From assembly GCA_964653145.1 (NCBI GenBank), contig CAZZCG010000001.1:283470-347469 (forward strand): DNA of 64,000 bases. Reading direction: 5' to 3'. The notes below the pieces were generated by a model. That model was not told the origin of the DNA and did no database searches. It was given only the letters and a program-made list of their open reading frames with translations. The translations under genes and the position numbers were made by a program. Positions within the stretch are counted from its first letter, which is position 1, and each line of letters begins with the position of its first letter. Of this stretch, positions 43,511-53,107 are shown piece after piece. The DNA is from Pseudocalidococcus sp964653145 (GTDB lineage Bacteria > Cyanobacteriota > Cyanobacteriia > Thermosynechococcales > Thermosynechococcaceae).

Positions 43511-44212
43511 TTAAAGTCGTCGCAAAATATTGGTGCCATGGGTATCTGTCCCACAGGTTTGCAGCAGGTTGTAGTGTTCCGCAAAACCATTGACCATTTC
43601 TGTGATCTCTAAGGAGGGTGTCCAAGGACGCGGATTTCCGTAGGCATAGTAGGCTTCCACGCCATCAATCCCCAATTCGGCAGCAGCGGGAATTAGGGTG
43701 GTCAAAGCAAGTTTGTATCGGGCTGGATGGGCTAAAACCGCTAATCCCCCGGCCTGGTGGAGGGCTGCAATCACGTTCTTGGCCTGGGCTGCCTCGCCTT
43801 CTGGAGCCGAACCAAGGGTATAGTCCACCAAGGCTAAATGATCTGGATCAAAGCCGTAGCCCAAGATGTGGACTTCAACATTCAACAAGAGAGCTGTAAT
43901 TTCAATCCCAGGCCAGAGTCTCGGCAAACTAACTTGATCTTGGGCAACTAAATAATCTTGGGCAGCATGATATCCAGCAACGGAATGATGATCAGTAATA
44001 GCAAAATCTTCTAAGCCAATTTCAATTGCTTGATCAACGAGGTCTTGTGGGGTTAATTGCCCATCTGAGGCCTGGGTATGGAGATGGAAATTGTAGCGAT
44101 GGGGGCAGCTTTCATGGTCAATGCGGCGAAACAGGGCCAGCAGATCAGCTTGCGGGGGGTCAGCCTGTGCCTCCGTGGGGTTTGAAACATTAATCGCCAG
44201 CGTCATAGGCAT
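43511..44212 (-). CDS. PHP-domain metal-dependent phosphoesterase
   Basis: A 233-residue PHP-family hydrolase. Metal-binding residues appear in FHLHTQASDG, FAITDHHSVAGY, ILGYGFDP, VLAHPARY and GTDTHG, the full set for a trinuclear site. Members act on nucleoside 3',5'-bisphosphate, oligonucleotides or histidinol phosphate. The TrpH/YciV-type branch (RNase AM) is the closest in length and motif spacing. The start codon may be the ATG at 44212 or at 44206. Confidence 0.87.
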   Translation of the reverse strand: MPMTLAINVSNPTEAQADPPQADLLALFRRIDHESCPHRYNFHLHTQASDGQLTPQDLVDQAIEIGLEDFAITDHHSVAGYHAAQDYLVAQDQVSLPRLWPGIEITALLLNVEVHILGYGFDPDHLALVDYTLGSAPEGEAAQAKNVIAALHQAGGLAVLAHPARYKLALTTLIPAAAELGIDGVEAYYAYGNPRPWTPSLEITEMVNGFAEHYNLLQTCGTDTHGTNILRRL

Positions 44213-44315
44213 TACAAATTATTAACCCTGTTACTTTCCAATATAAACTTTGGTAACAAGAGTTGTCTGTCAGCAAAAATACTTAAATCTTATGGGTCAC
44301 AGAGGCAGCCGCTAT

Positions 44316-44756
44316 CTATCGCACCTTGGCCGTAAACCCACTGGCTTTAAACTGTTCCAACTGTAGGGGTGTAGGTTGCTCGGCCGGGACACTAATCCGA
44401 AGTTCAAATTCACTCACTCCCGGTGGCACTGTCTCAATCGAACCAATCCGAGTGCGATTTTGCATGACCGGATTACCATTGGCGTCAAAAATCCGCCCAA
44501 AAACATCCGCATCAACAACAGTTTTCCCAGATTTATTTTCAACTTTGCCGGTAATCAGATAGCAACTGGCTTTCATGGTCGTCCCACTGGTGACAGCTCC
44601 CTCGGCTAAATCCGCTGGACAGTCTTGATACCCCACATCCTGTAACTGCATCTGAATCACCGCCCAGGCCGGGAGTGGCATCACTAAACCAGGCAGCCAA
44701 AGCCCAATCATTAGGGCCGAAAAAGCAAAGAGACGCTTGAACCAACTGAGAGCCAT
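44316..44756 (-). CDS. Secreted hypothetical protein (FxLYD-like)
   Basis: A 146-residue exported protein. A signal peptide is clear (KRLFAFSALMIGLWLPGLVMPLPAWA, cleaved near residue 32). The mature part has two cysteines and a small beta-sandwich pattern (YLITGKVENKSGKTVVDADVFGRIFDANG, then TVPPGVSEFELRI) like FxLYD domains. No function is recognised; it is probably periplasmic or luminal. It follows rsmA by 91 bases on the same strand. Confidence 0.72.
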   Translation of the reverse strand: MALSWFKRLFAFSALMIGLWLPGLVMPLPAWAVIQMQLQDVGYQDCPADLAEGAVTSGTTMKASCYLITGKVENKSGKTVVDADVFGRIFDANGNPVMQNRTRIGSIETVPPGVSEFELRISVPAEQPTPLQLEQFKASGFTAKVR

Positions 44757-44847
44757 GGGGAGTTAATCCGTCTGCGGTGAAATCACTAAAATTTAGCCTA
44801 ACCTAAGCAGTTCTACTTTTCCCAGAGTGTCTTCATCCCAAGCCCCT

Positions 44848-45681
44848 CTACCCATCCACTGACTGAATTGACTGATCCCACCAGCCCCAAGCAGCTAAAC
44901 GGTTATTCAACTGAATCCAGGTGATTAAATCAAGATTTTCGGCGCGGGCCTTTGGATTGATGCCCAATTCGGTAAAGACTGATCGCAAGCTCTCACGTTC
45001 CCCCAGGCCCCGGAGATTGGTTAGCAACATTTTCCGACGCGTGGCAAATCCGAGTTGAATTAACTGGTCTAAGAATTGCGGTTGATCACAGGAGATGGGC
45101 GGGGCCTGAGGGGTAAGACGGATCACGGTGGAGTCAACTTTGGGGCGGGGATGAAAGGCACTGGGGGGAACTTGGCAAATTTTTTCGACTTTAGCTAAAT
45201 ACTGCACCCGTAACGAGAGCGCGCCATAGATTTTATTCCCAGGAGTTGCCAGGATTCGCTCTGCCACCTCAGCTTGGATCAAAAGCACCAAACTCTCAAA
45301 GGGCAGGGCCTGGGGTTGGCTAATTGTCCCGAGGAGCTTGATTAAAATCGGCCCGGTGATGTTGTAGGGAATATTGGCCACAACTTTATTTGGCTTGGGG
45401 TCGGGTAATTCCCCTAAATCCAACTTAAGAAAATCCGCCAGAATTAAATTCCAGTTTGGGTGGGTGAGTTTTGCAACTAGGGCCTGGTGCGCCTCCCGAT
45501 CCACTTCCACACTGGTGACTTGCCCGGCCTGGTCTAAAAGCGGTCGCGTTAATACGCCTGTCCCTGGGCCAATTTCCAGCACATGATCCTGGGGCGTCAA
45601 ATCCGAGGCCTGGAGAATTTTCGCCAAAACCGCTGGACTTCTCAGCCAATGCTGGCCAAACCGCTTTTGCGGCCGCACCAT
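44848..45681 (-). CDS. rsmA: 16S rRNA dimethyladenosine transferase (RsmA/KsgA)
   Basis: Dimethylates two adenines in helix 45 of 16S rRNA late in 30S assembly. It has 277 residues, with the opening RPQKRFGQHWLRSPAVLAKI, SAM motif LEIGPGTGVLT near residue 37 and catalytic NIPYNITGPI near 104. The ATG shares one base with the stop codon of eno upstream, so translation is coupled and the two form an operon. Confidence 0.96.
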   Translation of the reverse strand: MVRPQKRFGQHWLRSPAVLAKILQASDLTPQDHVLEIGPGTGVLTRPLLDQAGQVTSVEVDREAHQALVAKLTHPNWNLILADFLKLDLGELPDPKPNKVVANIPYNITGPILIKLLGTISQPQALPFESLVLLIQAEVAERILATPGNKIYGALSLRVQYLAKVEKICQVPPSAFHPRPKVDSTVIRLTPQAPPISCDQPQFLDQLIQLGFATRRKMLLTNLRGLGERESLRSVFTELGINPKARAENLDLITWIQLNNRLAAWGWWDQSIQSVDG

Positions 45682-46964
45682 TACCGCGGGCCCAATCCCA
45701 CCGCACCGGCATAGACGGCATTGTCACCGAGATCATCTTCAATCCGCAGCAAACGATTATATTTGGCCACCCGTTCACTCCGACACAAGGACCCGGTTTT
45801 AATCTGCCCAGCCCGCGTTGCCACTGCCAAATCGGCAATCGTGGTATCTTCGGTTTCCCCAGAGCGATGGCTAATCACCGAACGATAGGCATTGCGCGTT
45901 GCGAGATCAATAGTCTCTAAGGTTTCCGTGAGAGTGCCAATTTGGTTGAGTTTGATCAAGATTGAGTTACCAATGTGTTGTTCAATGCCCCGCTTAAACC
46001 GAATTGGATTGGTGACAAATAAATCATCGCCCACCAGTTGAATTTTGCGACCCAGTTTTTCCGTCAAGATTGCCCAATTTTCCCAATCATCCTCATGGAG
46101 ACCATCTTCAATGGAAACAATCGGGTAGGCATCGGTTAGTTCACCTAAGTAGTCAATCAAGTCAATCGGGTTGCGGGTAACGCCATCATAGGTATATTTT
46201 CCGTCACTATAAAACTCACTGGCGGCCACATCCAGCGCCAACGCCACCTCATCCCCCGGTTTGAAGCCCGCCAACTCAATGGACTGCATCAAAATATCTA
46301 GGGCCGCCCGATTAGAGCTTAAATTTGGGGCAAATCCGCCTTCATCCCCAACCCCGGTTAATAGGCCCTGATCTTTGAGGACTTTACTCAGGGCCGCAAA
46401 CACTTCTGCTCCCCAGCGTAGGGCCTCCTTAAAGGAACTGGCACCGGCCGGGACAATCATAAATTCTTGAATATCCACGTTGTTGTCGGCATGGGCCCCA
46501 CCGTTAATCACGTTCATCAGGGGGACAGGCAGCAGGTTCGCCAAGGGGCCACCCAGGTAACGATATAAGGGCACATCTAGGGCAAACGCACAGGCCTTCG
46601 CTGCAGCCAACGAAACCGCCAAAATCGCATTGGCCCCAAGGTTAGATTTATTTGCCGAGCCATCGAGATCAATCATGAGCCGATCCAGGCCAACTTGATC
46701 CGCCGCATCAAAATCAATCAGAGCCGGAAGAATTTTTTCCTCGATGTTTTCCACGGCCTGGAGTACCCCTTTACCGCCATAGCGCGACTTGTCTCCATCC
46801 CGAAGTTCATGGGCTTCAAAACTGCCGGTTGAGGCCCCACTGGGGACTTGGGCCAGGCCAATAATGCCACAGGTCAACTCAACTTCTGCTTCCACAGTCG
46901 GCCGCCCGCGGGAGTCTAAAATTTCCCGGCCGTGAATAGCGACAATGGCGGTGTCCAACATCAT
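45681..46964 (-). CDS. eno: Enolase
   Basis: Interconverts 2-phosphoglycerate and phosphoenolpyruvate in glycolysis. It is 427 residues. GREILDSRGRPTVEAEV is near the start, catalytic and metal residues lie in SIEDGLHEDDW, LVGDDLFVTN and LIKLNQIGT, and SHRSGETEDTTIADLAVA confirms the family. Two adjacent ATGs (46964 and 46961) are possible. It overlaps rsmA by one base. Confidence 0.97.
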   Translation of the reverse strand: MMLDTAIVAIHGREILDSRGRPTVEAEVELTCGIIGLAQVPSGASTGSFEAHELRDGDKSRYGGKGVLQAVENIEEKILPALIDFDAADQVGLDRLMIDLDGSANKSNLGANAILAVSLAAAKACAFALDVPLYRYLGGPLANLLPVPLMNVINGGAHADNNVDIQEFMIVPAGASSFKEALRWGAEVFAALSKVLKDQGLLTGVGDEGGFAPNLSSNRAALDILMQSIELAGFKPGDEVALALDVAASEFYSDGKYTYDGVTRNPIDLIDYLGELTDAYPIVSIEDGLHEDDWENWAILTEKLGRKIQLVGDDLFVTNPIRFKRGIEQHIGNSILIKLNQIGTLTETLETIDLATRNAYRSVISHRSGETEDTTIADLAVATRAGQIKTGSLCRSERVAKYNRLLRIEDDLGDNAVYAGAVGLGPR

Positions 46965-47068
46965 GTTTTCCTCTGAATCTCTCTGGAGTCCAGGCCAATT
47001 TTACGCTGAACCCCTTGGTTACACGGGCAAAACTTCCGAAACATTTTCGGTTTTCTGGAGATGGCGTC

Positions 47069-48013
47069 TTAAACCTTCTCCACCAATGGTCGTCCCAATA
47101 GTCCCTGGGGTCGAATCAGCAACATCAAAAACAACAGCCCAAAGGCCACTGCATCCCGTAAGCCTGAGAGTTCGGTAGGCACCAAGCTTTCCGCCAAACC
47201 CAGCAGTAACCCCGCCACCATCGTCCCCGGAATACTCCCCAGACCCCCAAGAACAATCACTGCTAAGCCCTTCAGACCAAAGACTAAGCCAAATTGTGGC
47301 CCGGTAATACTGACACTGGCGGCCACTAAACTCCCGGCCACCGCCGCCAAAAAGCTACTGATAAAAAACGTCAAGCTAATGAACCAATCCCCATTAATTC
47401 CGAGTAAATTGGCCGTAACCTGATCCTCCGCCACCGCCTGCATCGCCTTCCCCATCAAGGTGCCATTGATCCACAGGGTTAAAACAATTAACAGCAACAG
47501 AGAGACCAGGAAAATCACCAACTGACCACTGCGAATTAAGAGGGGGGCCGTGGTTGAGCCCAAATTGATCGCCGCCGGTAGTGTCCCATAGATGCCATCG
47601 GGAAAGGTGTACACCTCTGCCCCCACCAGATATTGCAGCAAGTTGATAATCACCACCGCCACACCCAAGCTCGACACCACGCTCAGCAACGGATCCGCAC
47701 CGGCCAACCGCAACGGACGAAACGCCAGTTTTTCAATTCCCAGGCCAATGAATCCCGTCACCAGGCCACTGAGAATCACCGCCAACGGAAACGGTAGACC
47801 AAAGGGTAGCTGGGCATTGGCTAAGACCCCATTAATCCCAAATCGACTCCCCAATAACCCATAGGTCAGATAAGCGCCGAGGGCAAACAGGGGGCCATGG
47901 GCAAAATTGATCATTCCCAGGATCGAAAACACCAAGGTGTAGCCTAGGGCAAAGACCACGTAGACGCTTCCCAGGGAGAGACCATTGAGTAGGGCTTGTA
48001 AAAAATCTGTCAT
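47069..48013 (-). CDS. Branched-chain/neutral amino acid ABC transporter permease (LivH/NatD-like)
   Basis: A 314-residue inner-membrane permease with about eight helices. The family signature LSLGSVYVVFALGYTLVFSILGMINFAHG is at the N-terminus and GLKGLAVIVLGGLGSIPGTMVAGLLLGLAE in the cytoplasmic coupling loop. The open frame begins at GTG 48034, but the ATG at 48013 (MTDFLQAL) matches the family. In cyanobacteria the components of this transporter are often scattered; no LivM, ATPases or binding protein are adjacent here. Confidence 0.92.
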   Translation of the reverse strand: MTDFLQALLNGLSLGSVYVVFALGYTLVFSILGMINFAHGPLFALGAYLTYGLLGSRFGINGVLANAQLPFGLPFPLAVILSGLVTGFIGLGIEKLAFRPLRLAGADPLLSVVSSLGVAVVIINLLQYLVGAEVYTFPDGIYGTLPAAINLGSTTAPLLIRSGQLVIFLVSLLLLIVLTLWINGTLMGKAMQAVAEDQVTANLLGINGDWFISLTFFISSFLAAVAGSLVAASVSITGPQFGLVFGLKGLAVIVLGGLGSIPGTMVAGLLLGLAESLVPTELSGLRDAVAFGLLFLMLLIRPQGLLGRPLVEKV

Positions 48014-48159
48014 GGCCACAAAAACGGCAACCACCCTTAAATGTACCGATTTATCTCGGAAATTATTGTCCTAGGTCAACGCTTAAAGAGGGGATTGATT
48101 ACTGATAATTGATAAAACCCTATTCTTCCCAATATCTATTGCCATCTGAGGTCTATGCC

Positions 48160-48948
48160 ATGGACGTAATTCGCCGCAGTTCCCAAGAATTAGTCCTCCA
48201 GGAACGACCCTGGCTGGCCTGGTTGCTCGGTGGGTTCTTTGCCCTCAGTGGTCTGACGATCTTGCCCCTAGTCTGGCTATTGATGCCCAAGGATATTTTG
48301 ATTTGCACCCGCTCCCTTGATGCCCCCAGCAACTGCCAACTGATGGCTGAAACTCTTTTAGGAACGGACATCACAAACATTGCCGTGGAACAAATTATTG
48401 ATGTACGTCTGGAAAAACCCACTGTCAATGGCCAAACCCGAGAGCGCACCGATAGTCACATTGTCCGACTGGATCTGCAATCGGGAGATGCTGTGTATTT
48501 TGGCCAATACGATCCCTATCCAGCTAGTTTTGAGCGGGCAGAACAAATTCGGAGATTTTTAGCGGATCCTACGGCCACGAGTCTGAGGCTAGAGCAGGAT
48601 TTACGCTGGGTGGCCTGGATTATCACGCCGATTTTCTTAATTGTTGGGCTAGCCCTTGTGTTCCTCATGGGGACGACCTTGGTGATTGAGATGAATAAAA
48701 CCCTAGGGACTCTGACGATTCAACATCGGGGCCTGGTGGGGACTAAGTCGCTCAAGGAATATCCCTTACGAGACATTGAGTCGGTGATTGTTGAACGTAG
48801 CCGTAGTGATAAAGGTAGTGATACGTTTCGGGTGGCCGTAGTCTTAAATTCTGGAACGAAGGTGGCATTGCGGAGTTACTACAGTTCTGGGCAACAAGCA
48901 AAAATCCAAACAGCTCAGCAAATTCGGGAGTTCCTGGGCCTGGGCTAA
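48160..48948 (+). CDS. Two-helix membrane protein of unknown function
   Basis: A 262-residue protein with two hydrophobic segments, at about 25-45 (LAWLLGGFFALSGLTILPLVWLL) and 150-175 (AWIITPIFLIVGLALVFLMG), each followed by a soluble beta-rich domain. The second ends in a PH-like pattern (LRDIESVIVERS). It looks like a membrane-anchored bPH-type protein, common in cyanobacteria, with no known function. The longer frame from TTG 48109 is less likely than the ATG at 48160. Confidence 0.7.
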   Translation: MDVIRRSSQELVLQERPWLAWLLGGFFALSGLTILPLVWLLMPKDILICTRSLDAPSNCQLMAETLLGTDITNIAVEQIIDVRLEKPTVNGQTRERTDSHIVRLDLQSGDAVYFGQYDPYPASFERAEQIRRFLADPTATSLRLEQDLRWVAWIITPIFLIVGLALVFLMGTTLVIEMNKTLGTLTIQHRGLVGTKSLKEYPLRDIESVIVERSRSDKGSDTFRVAVVLNSGTKVALRSYYSSGQQAKIQTAQQIREFLGLG

Positions 48949-49005
48949 ACAGCTTAATAGTTCTTAAAATTTAGGTGACTCGCACCCTATTTCTTTAGCT
49001 GATCT

Positions 49006-49650
49006 ATGACTTCCCTGCTCTCGGCCCAACAGCGGCAAAAACTGGATCCCAGTAATGATCTGCTTTTTTACGATCAACCAAGGTTTGTTACCCATGTGGA
49101 TGGGAGTTTCATTAGCCAACTCACCCAGCTTTATCGGCAACAACTCCGGCCGGGGATGCGAATTTTAGATTTGATGAGTAGCTGGGTCTCCCACTTACCC
49201 CCGGACATTGACTTCGCTGAGGTGGTTGGGCATGGCTTAAACGGTGAAGAATTGGCCAAAAATCCTCGCTTAACCCGTTTTTTTGTCCAAAACCTCAATC
49301 AAGATTTAAAACTTCCGTTGCCTGATACCAGTTTTGATGCGGTGTTGAATACAGTTTCAGTGCAGTATCTCCAATATCCTGAGGCAATTTTTGCAGAAAT
49401 TCATCGGGTGCTAAAACCAGGAGGGGTAGCCATCGTCAGCTTTTCCAATCGGATGTTTTATCAAAAAGCGATCCAGGCCTGGCGGGACAGTGATGATCTT
49501 AGCCATGTGGAGCTAGTCAAAGCCTATTTTCAGTCCGTCATCGGTTTTAGTCAGCCAGAGGTGATTCAATCTGGGGGCCTTGCCCAATGGTTTCCTTGGT
49601 TATCCCTCGGGGATCCCTTCTACGTGGTCATGGCCTGGCGAGAAAATTAG
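49006..49650 (+). CDS. Class I methyltransferase
   Basis: A 214-residue SAM-dependent methyltransferase-like protein. The post-I and later motifs (LPLPDTSFDAVLNTVSVQYL, EIHRVLKPGGVAIVSFSNRMF) are clear. Motif I is unusual: ILDLMSSWVSHLP instead of a glycine-rich loop, a form that recurs in a family shared by cyanobacteria and plants. Substrate unknown. It is transcribed with the NlpC/P60 gene 50 bases downstream. Confidence 0.82.
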   Translation: MTSLLSAQQRQKLDPSNDLLFYDQPRFVTHVDGSFISQLTQLYRQQLRPGMRILDLMSSWVSHLPPDIDFAEVVGHGLNGEELAKNPRLTRFFVQNLNQDLKLPLPDTSFDAVLNTVSVQYLQYPEAIFAEIHRVLKPGGVAIVSFSNRMFYQKAIQAWRDSDDLSHVELVKAYFQSVIGFSQPEVIQSGGLAQWFPWLSLGDPFYVVMAWREN

Positions 49651-49700
49651 GGGTAAAACTGGGGCAGCTAACTTTCGTTTAATACTAGGAAATTTCATTC

Positions 49701-50468
49701 ATGACCAATTGGGCCCAATTGCAGCAGACTCCGCCCGGGCAAGTTTTTACCACCACCCATCCCCTAGACATTTACGACTCCCCTGCGTTAAGCGCCTTAG
49801 CCACCCAGGCTGGGATTGGCCGACAGTTAAGCCTGAAAAATTTACCGAATTCTGAACCGACCTATCGCACTGGCCTGGAGGTTTGTTTGTGGGAAGATGC
49901 CTATCCGGGATGGTTGGCGTTAGAAGACTTAGGACATTTAGAACCAGTCACAGACATCAAAACAGCACCCGTTTTTACCCGAGCAGAAATTCTCCAGGCC
50001 ATTCCCAACGTCATTAAATTTATCCAAACCGCCCAAACCCGCAGCCATTGTTACTTGTGGGGAGGAACCCTTGGCCCCAGTTACGATTGTTCCGGACTAA
50101 TCCAGGCCAGTTTTGCGGCTCAGGGAATTTGGGTACCGCGGGATGCCTACCAACAGGAAGCGTTCACGACCCCAATTTTCAACCCTGGCGATACCCCTGA
50201 GGCGTTGATGCCTAGTCTTGAACTGGGGGATTTAGTCTTTTTTGGCACCCCCACCAAGGCCACCCATGTCGGTTTGTATTTAGGTGAGGGGAAATATATC
50301 CACAGTTCTGGGAAAGATCAGGGGCGGAATGGAATTGGTATTGATTTTTTAAACTTGTCCGCTCAACCGAATCCCGACCCCGTGTCCCAGGCCTACTACA
50401 ACCAATTTCGGGGGGCTGGCCGGATCATGACAAACTATCGTCCCCAGGCAGAACAGGAGCTTCCCTAG
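49701..50468 (+). CDS. NlpC/P60-family peptidoglycan endopeptidase
   Basis: A 255-residue cell-wall hydrolase. An SH3b-like targeting region covers about 15-90. The NlpC/P60 domain follows, with the catalytic Cys in YLWGGTLGPSYDCSGLIQASF (about residue 131) and the catalytic His in ATHVGLYLGEGKYIHSSG (about 187). These enzymes cut D-Glu to diamino acid bonds in the stem peptide. No obvious signal peptide is seen, as in several cyanobacterial relatives. Confidence 0.9.
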   Translation: MTNWAQLQQTPPGQVFTTTHPLDIYDSPALSALATQAGIGRQLSLKNLPNSEPTYRTGLEVCLWEDAYPGWLALEDLGHLEPVTDIKTAPVFTRAEILQAIPNVIKFIQTAQTRSHCYLWGGTLGPSYDCSGLIQASFAAQGIWVPRDAYQQEAFTTPIFNPGDTPEALMPSLELGDLVFFGTPTKATHVGLYLGEGKYIHSSGKDQGRNGIGIDFLNLSAQPNPDPVSQAYYNQFRGAGRIMTNYRPQAEQELP

Positions 50469-50491
50469 AGCTTGAAGCTAGAACCAGTTCC

Positions 50492-51043
50492 CTAACCCAT
50501 GCCAGCCACATAGGCCCTGGCCCCAAGATCCGCCAGCCGTGCTTGTTTCTCCTGGACTAGGTTTTGAAGGGATTGGCGATAGGTTTGCATTTTGGCCAAG
50601 AGATTCGGCTCATGGCTGGCCAGGATTTGAATCCCCAGGAGGGCGGCATTTTGGGCATTGCCAATGGCAACGGTGGCCACAGGAATTCCAGCGGGCATTT
50701 GGACGATTGAGTAGAGGGAATCAATCCCCTGCAAATGACGGCTGGGAACTGGCACCCCAATCACTGGCAAAGGCGTCAAGGAGGCAATCATTCCAGGTAA
50801 ATGGGCCGCTCCCCCTGCTCCAGCAATAATCACTTTCAGGGAGGTTTTGTGAGCCTGGCTGGCAAATTCAAAGAGACGGTGGGGCGTGCGATGGGCCGAA
50901 ATAATTTCCAGATGATAGTCCACCTCAAAATCCTCACAGACAGCCACAGCTTGGGCCATTATCGGCAGGTCAGAATCACTCCCCATGACAATGGCAATCG
51001 GAGCAGAAATTTGGGCAGGGGCAGAATTTAAGGCAGGGCTCAT
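50492..51043 (-). CDS. purE: N5-carboxyaminoimidazole ribonucleotide mutase
   Basis: Purine biosynthesis: converts N5-CAIR to CAIR. It is 183 residues, with VMGSDSDLPIMAQAVAVCEDF, the active-site SAHRTPHRL and AGAGGAAHLPGMIA that mark class I PurE. It converges with the NlpC/P60 gene, with 23 bases between the stops. Confidence 0.96.
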   Translation of the reverse strand: MSPALNSAPAQISAPIAIVMGSDSDLPIMAQAVAVCEDFEVDYHLEIISAHRTPHRLFEFASQAHKTSLKVIIAGAGGAAHLPGMIASLTPLPVIGVPVPSRHLQGIDSLYSIVQMPAGIPVATVAIGNAQNAALLGIQILASHEPNLLAKMQTYRQSLQNLVQEKQARLADLGARAYVAGMG

Positions 51044-51339
51044 GGTGAATGATCTCGAACAAGTGTGCAGTTAGTAGAAATGCGAATTATGAATTTTACG
51101 GGCAAACATCTGAGAAATTTATCCAGTTTCTTCTGGTTTTCCTGAAAGTCCTTAACATTTTGCAACCCAGAAAACCTGCAACGTCCCTAATTGCGTCCGG
51201 TAGCCTGAGATAGTTTGTATATTTATTGCAATCGCTGTCATCTGAAAATTGATTTGTCTAGACTTTGATCACAATAGTGGCACATCTGTCCCATTGGCTG
51301 ACCTTGCTTGGATTGACGACACCCCCTTGAGGCCCACCT
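51044..51339. other. Divergent intergenic between purE and the 51340 gene
   Basis: About 296 bases that should carry promoters in both directions. I looked for a 6S-type RNA because purE/purK neighbourhoods can hold it, but saw nothing convincing. Confidence 0.3.
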
Positions 51340-51648
51340 ATGCTTGAAAACCTGCAAAAATATCGTTTTGCCTGCACCCTCACCTTTGGGGATGTTTATG
51401 GCCAGGTGATCGTCTGGTTAATTGTCATTTTTGTCGGCATGGCCGCATCCGTAGCTCTCTATAACAATCCGATTACGGCTTTTTTGGTCGGGGGACTTAT
51501 TCTGGTTTTAAGTCTGCCCTTCCTCCTGTTTGCCTTTGTCACCACCCTCCTGAACCATATTGAATTGCGCCCGATTTCGCCCCAAGTCAAAAAATCCAAA
51601 GCAGCCCCTGCCCGTCCTGTTAGCTCAGAAGTTGCTCCGGCCAATTAA
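51340..51648 (+). CDS. Small two-helix membrane protein
   Basis: A 102-residue protein with two close hydrophobic segments (about 22-42 and 47-70) and a Lys/Ala/Pro-rich tail. No family name comes to mind, although the amphipathic start (YRFACTLTFGDVYGQVIVW) looks like a conserved domain. It ends 6 bases before nagA, so the two are probably co-transcribed. Confidence 0.65.
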   Translation: MLENLQKYRFACTLTFGDVYGQVIVWLIVIFVGMAASVALYNNPITAFLVGGLILVLSLPFLLFAFVTTLLNHIELRPISPQVKKSKAAPARPVSSEVAPAN

Positions 51649-51654
51649 TGATCG

Positions 51655-52917
51655 ATGGCTGCCCCGCAACAACTCTCGTCCCAGGCCCCAACCCCAGAAA
51701 AATTCACTTCGCCATTGCCTGATTTAGTCACAACACCACAATCAGGGCCGAGGGTCTGGCTGGAGCGGGTAAATTTTGTGGGGTATTCCGGGCCACAACA
51801 ACTTCTCATTGATGCTCAAGGACGCATTGCGGCAATTGCTCCCCAGGCCGAGGCGGTGGATTGGTCTGCGGATCAGCGGGTTGCATTTCCGGGGGATTAT
51901 TTATCTCTACCCGGCCTGGATTTACAAATTAATGGGGCCTTGGGGTTGTCCTATTTGGACGTGCAACCGGATGAGGAGGGAACTTTTCGCCTCGGACAAA
52001 CCTGCGAATTCTTAGCCAAAATCGGAGTTGCTGGATTCTTACCCACGCTAATTACAGCCCCCGTAAAAACCCTCCAAGCTGGACTCCAGGTCTTTGCTGG
52101 CTTTCTCGAAAAACCCAACCCCGGGGCCAAGATTCTGGGGCTGCATTTGGAGGGGCCGTTTCTCAATCCCGAAAAACGGGGGGCGCACCCTCAACGCCAT
52201 TTACTGCCCCTGAACATTGAGAACGTCAAACGAGTTTTTGGGGATTATGGCTCAATCGTCAAGCTGATTACCCTGGCCCCTGAACTCGATCCCACCGAAA
52301 CCGTCATTCCCTATTTAGTTGAACAAGGCATCACCGTTAGTCTGGGGCATTCCCAGGCCACTGCCCTTCAGGCCCAAAGAGCCTTTGATCAGGGTATGTC
52401 GATGCTCACCCATGCCTTCAATGCCATGCCCAGTCTCCACCACCGTCAACCCGGCCCCCTGGCTGCTGCCATTACCGATCCCAGAGTCAGTTATGGTTTG
52501 ATTGCCGATGGCCAACACGTTGATCCGCTGATGTTAGAGTTACTCATTCGTACAGACCGGCCTGGGGAAAAAGGGACATTTTTGGTGAGTGATGCCTTGG
52601 CGCCCTTGGGGTTGGGGGATGGGGTCTATCCCTGGGATGAACGCCATATTACCGTTCAGTCGGGGACGGCCCGGTTACCGGATGGCACGCTTTCGGGAAC
52701 AACCTTAGGTTTGCTCAGCGGGGTACAACATTTGGTTAAGTGGGGAATTTGCCACCCTGACCAGGCCATTGCCTTAGCAACCGAAGCCCCCCGGAATGCA
52801 CTCAACTTACCAGGCTTAGAACTTGGGTATGCGGTTAATCAACTTTTGACCTGGAGCTATGATTCTGGGGCAAAGGAGTTGGCCTGGGAGTGGTTTTGCC
52901 TAGACAGATTGGTATAG
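51655..52917 (+). CDS. nagA: N-acetylglucosamine-6-phosphate deacetylase
   Basis: Removes acetate from GlcNAc-6-phosphate during recycling of wall amino sugars. The protein is 420 residues, slightly long because of a Pro/Ser-rich N-terminal extension of about 30 residues. Amidohydrolase features: GLDLQINGALG, LGLHLEGPFLNPEKRGAH (metal-binding Glu), SLGHSQA, LTHAFNAM and VSDALAPLG. The enzyme is cytoplasmic. Confidence 0.94.
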   Translation: MAAPQQLSSQAPTPEKFTSPLPDLVTTPQSGPRVWLERVNFVGYSGPQQLLIDAQGRIAAIAPQAEAVDWSADQRVAFPGDYLSLPGLDLQINGALGLSYLDVQPDEEGTFRLGQTCEFLAKIGVAGFLPTLITAPVKTLQAGLQVFAGFLEKPNPGAKILGLHLEGPFLNPEKRGAHPQRHLLPLNIENVKRVFGDYGSIVKLITLAPELDPTETVIPYLVEQGITVSLGHSQATALQAQRAFDQGMSMLTHAFNAMPSLHHRQPGPLAAAITDPRVSYGLIADGQHVDPLMLELLIRTDRPGEKGTFLVSDALAPLGLGDGVYPWDERHITVQSGTARLPDGTLSGTTLGLLSGVQHLVKWGICHPDQAIALATEAPRNALNLPGLELGYAVNQLLTWSYDSGAKELAWEWFCLDRLV

Positions 52918-53107
52918 TTTTCACAAAAATTTAGTCGTGGGTGATGCAGTTAGATTCAGCCCTGAAGTCATTCCACTGGTGAAGAAAAACAACGAAGTCG
53001 GTTCGACATGGCTATAAAGCTCAGCGAATTACTACTTCCATGACCTGAGCAGGATGAAATTTAAGAGCAGAACGCATTAGGGATGGGCCTCTCAGGTAGG
53101 TGCCGCT

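Noticed and set aside
51044..51339. Possible 6S RNA next to purE
   Set aside because: No long rod-like pairing with a central bubble was recognisable by eye.
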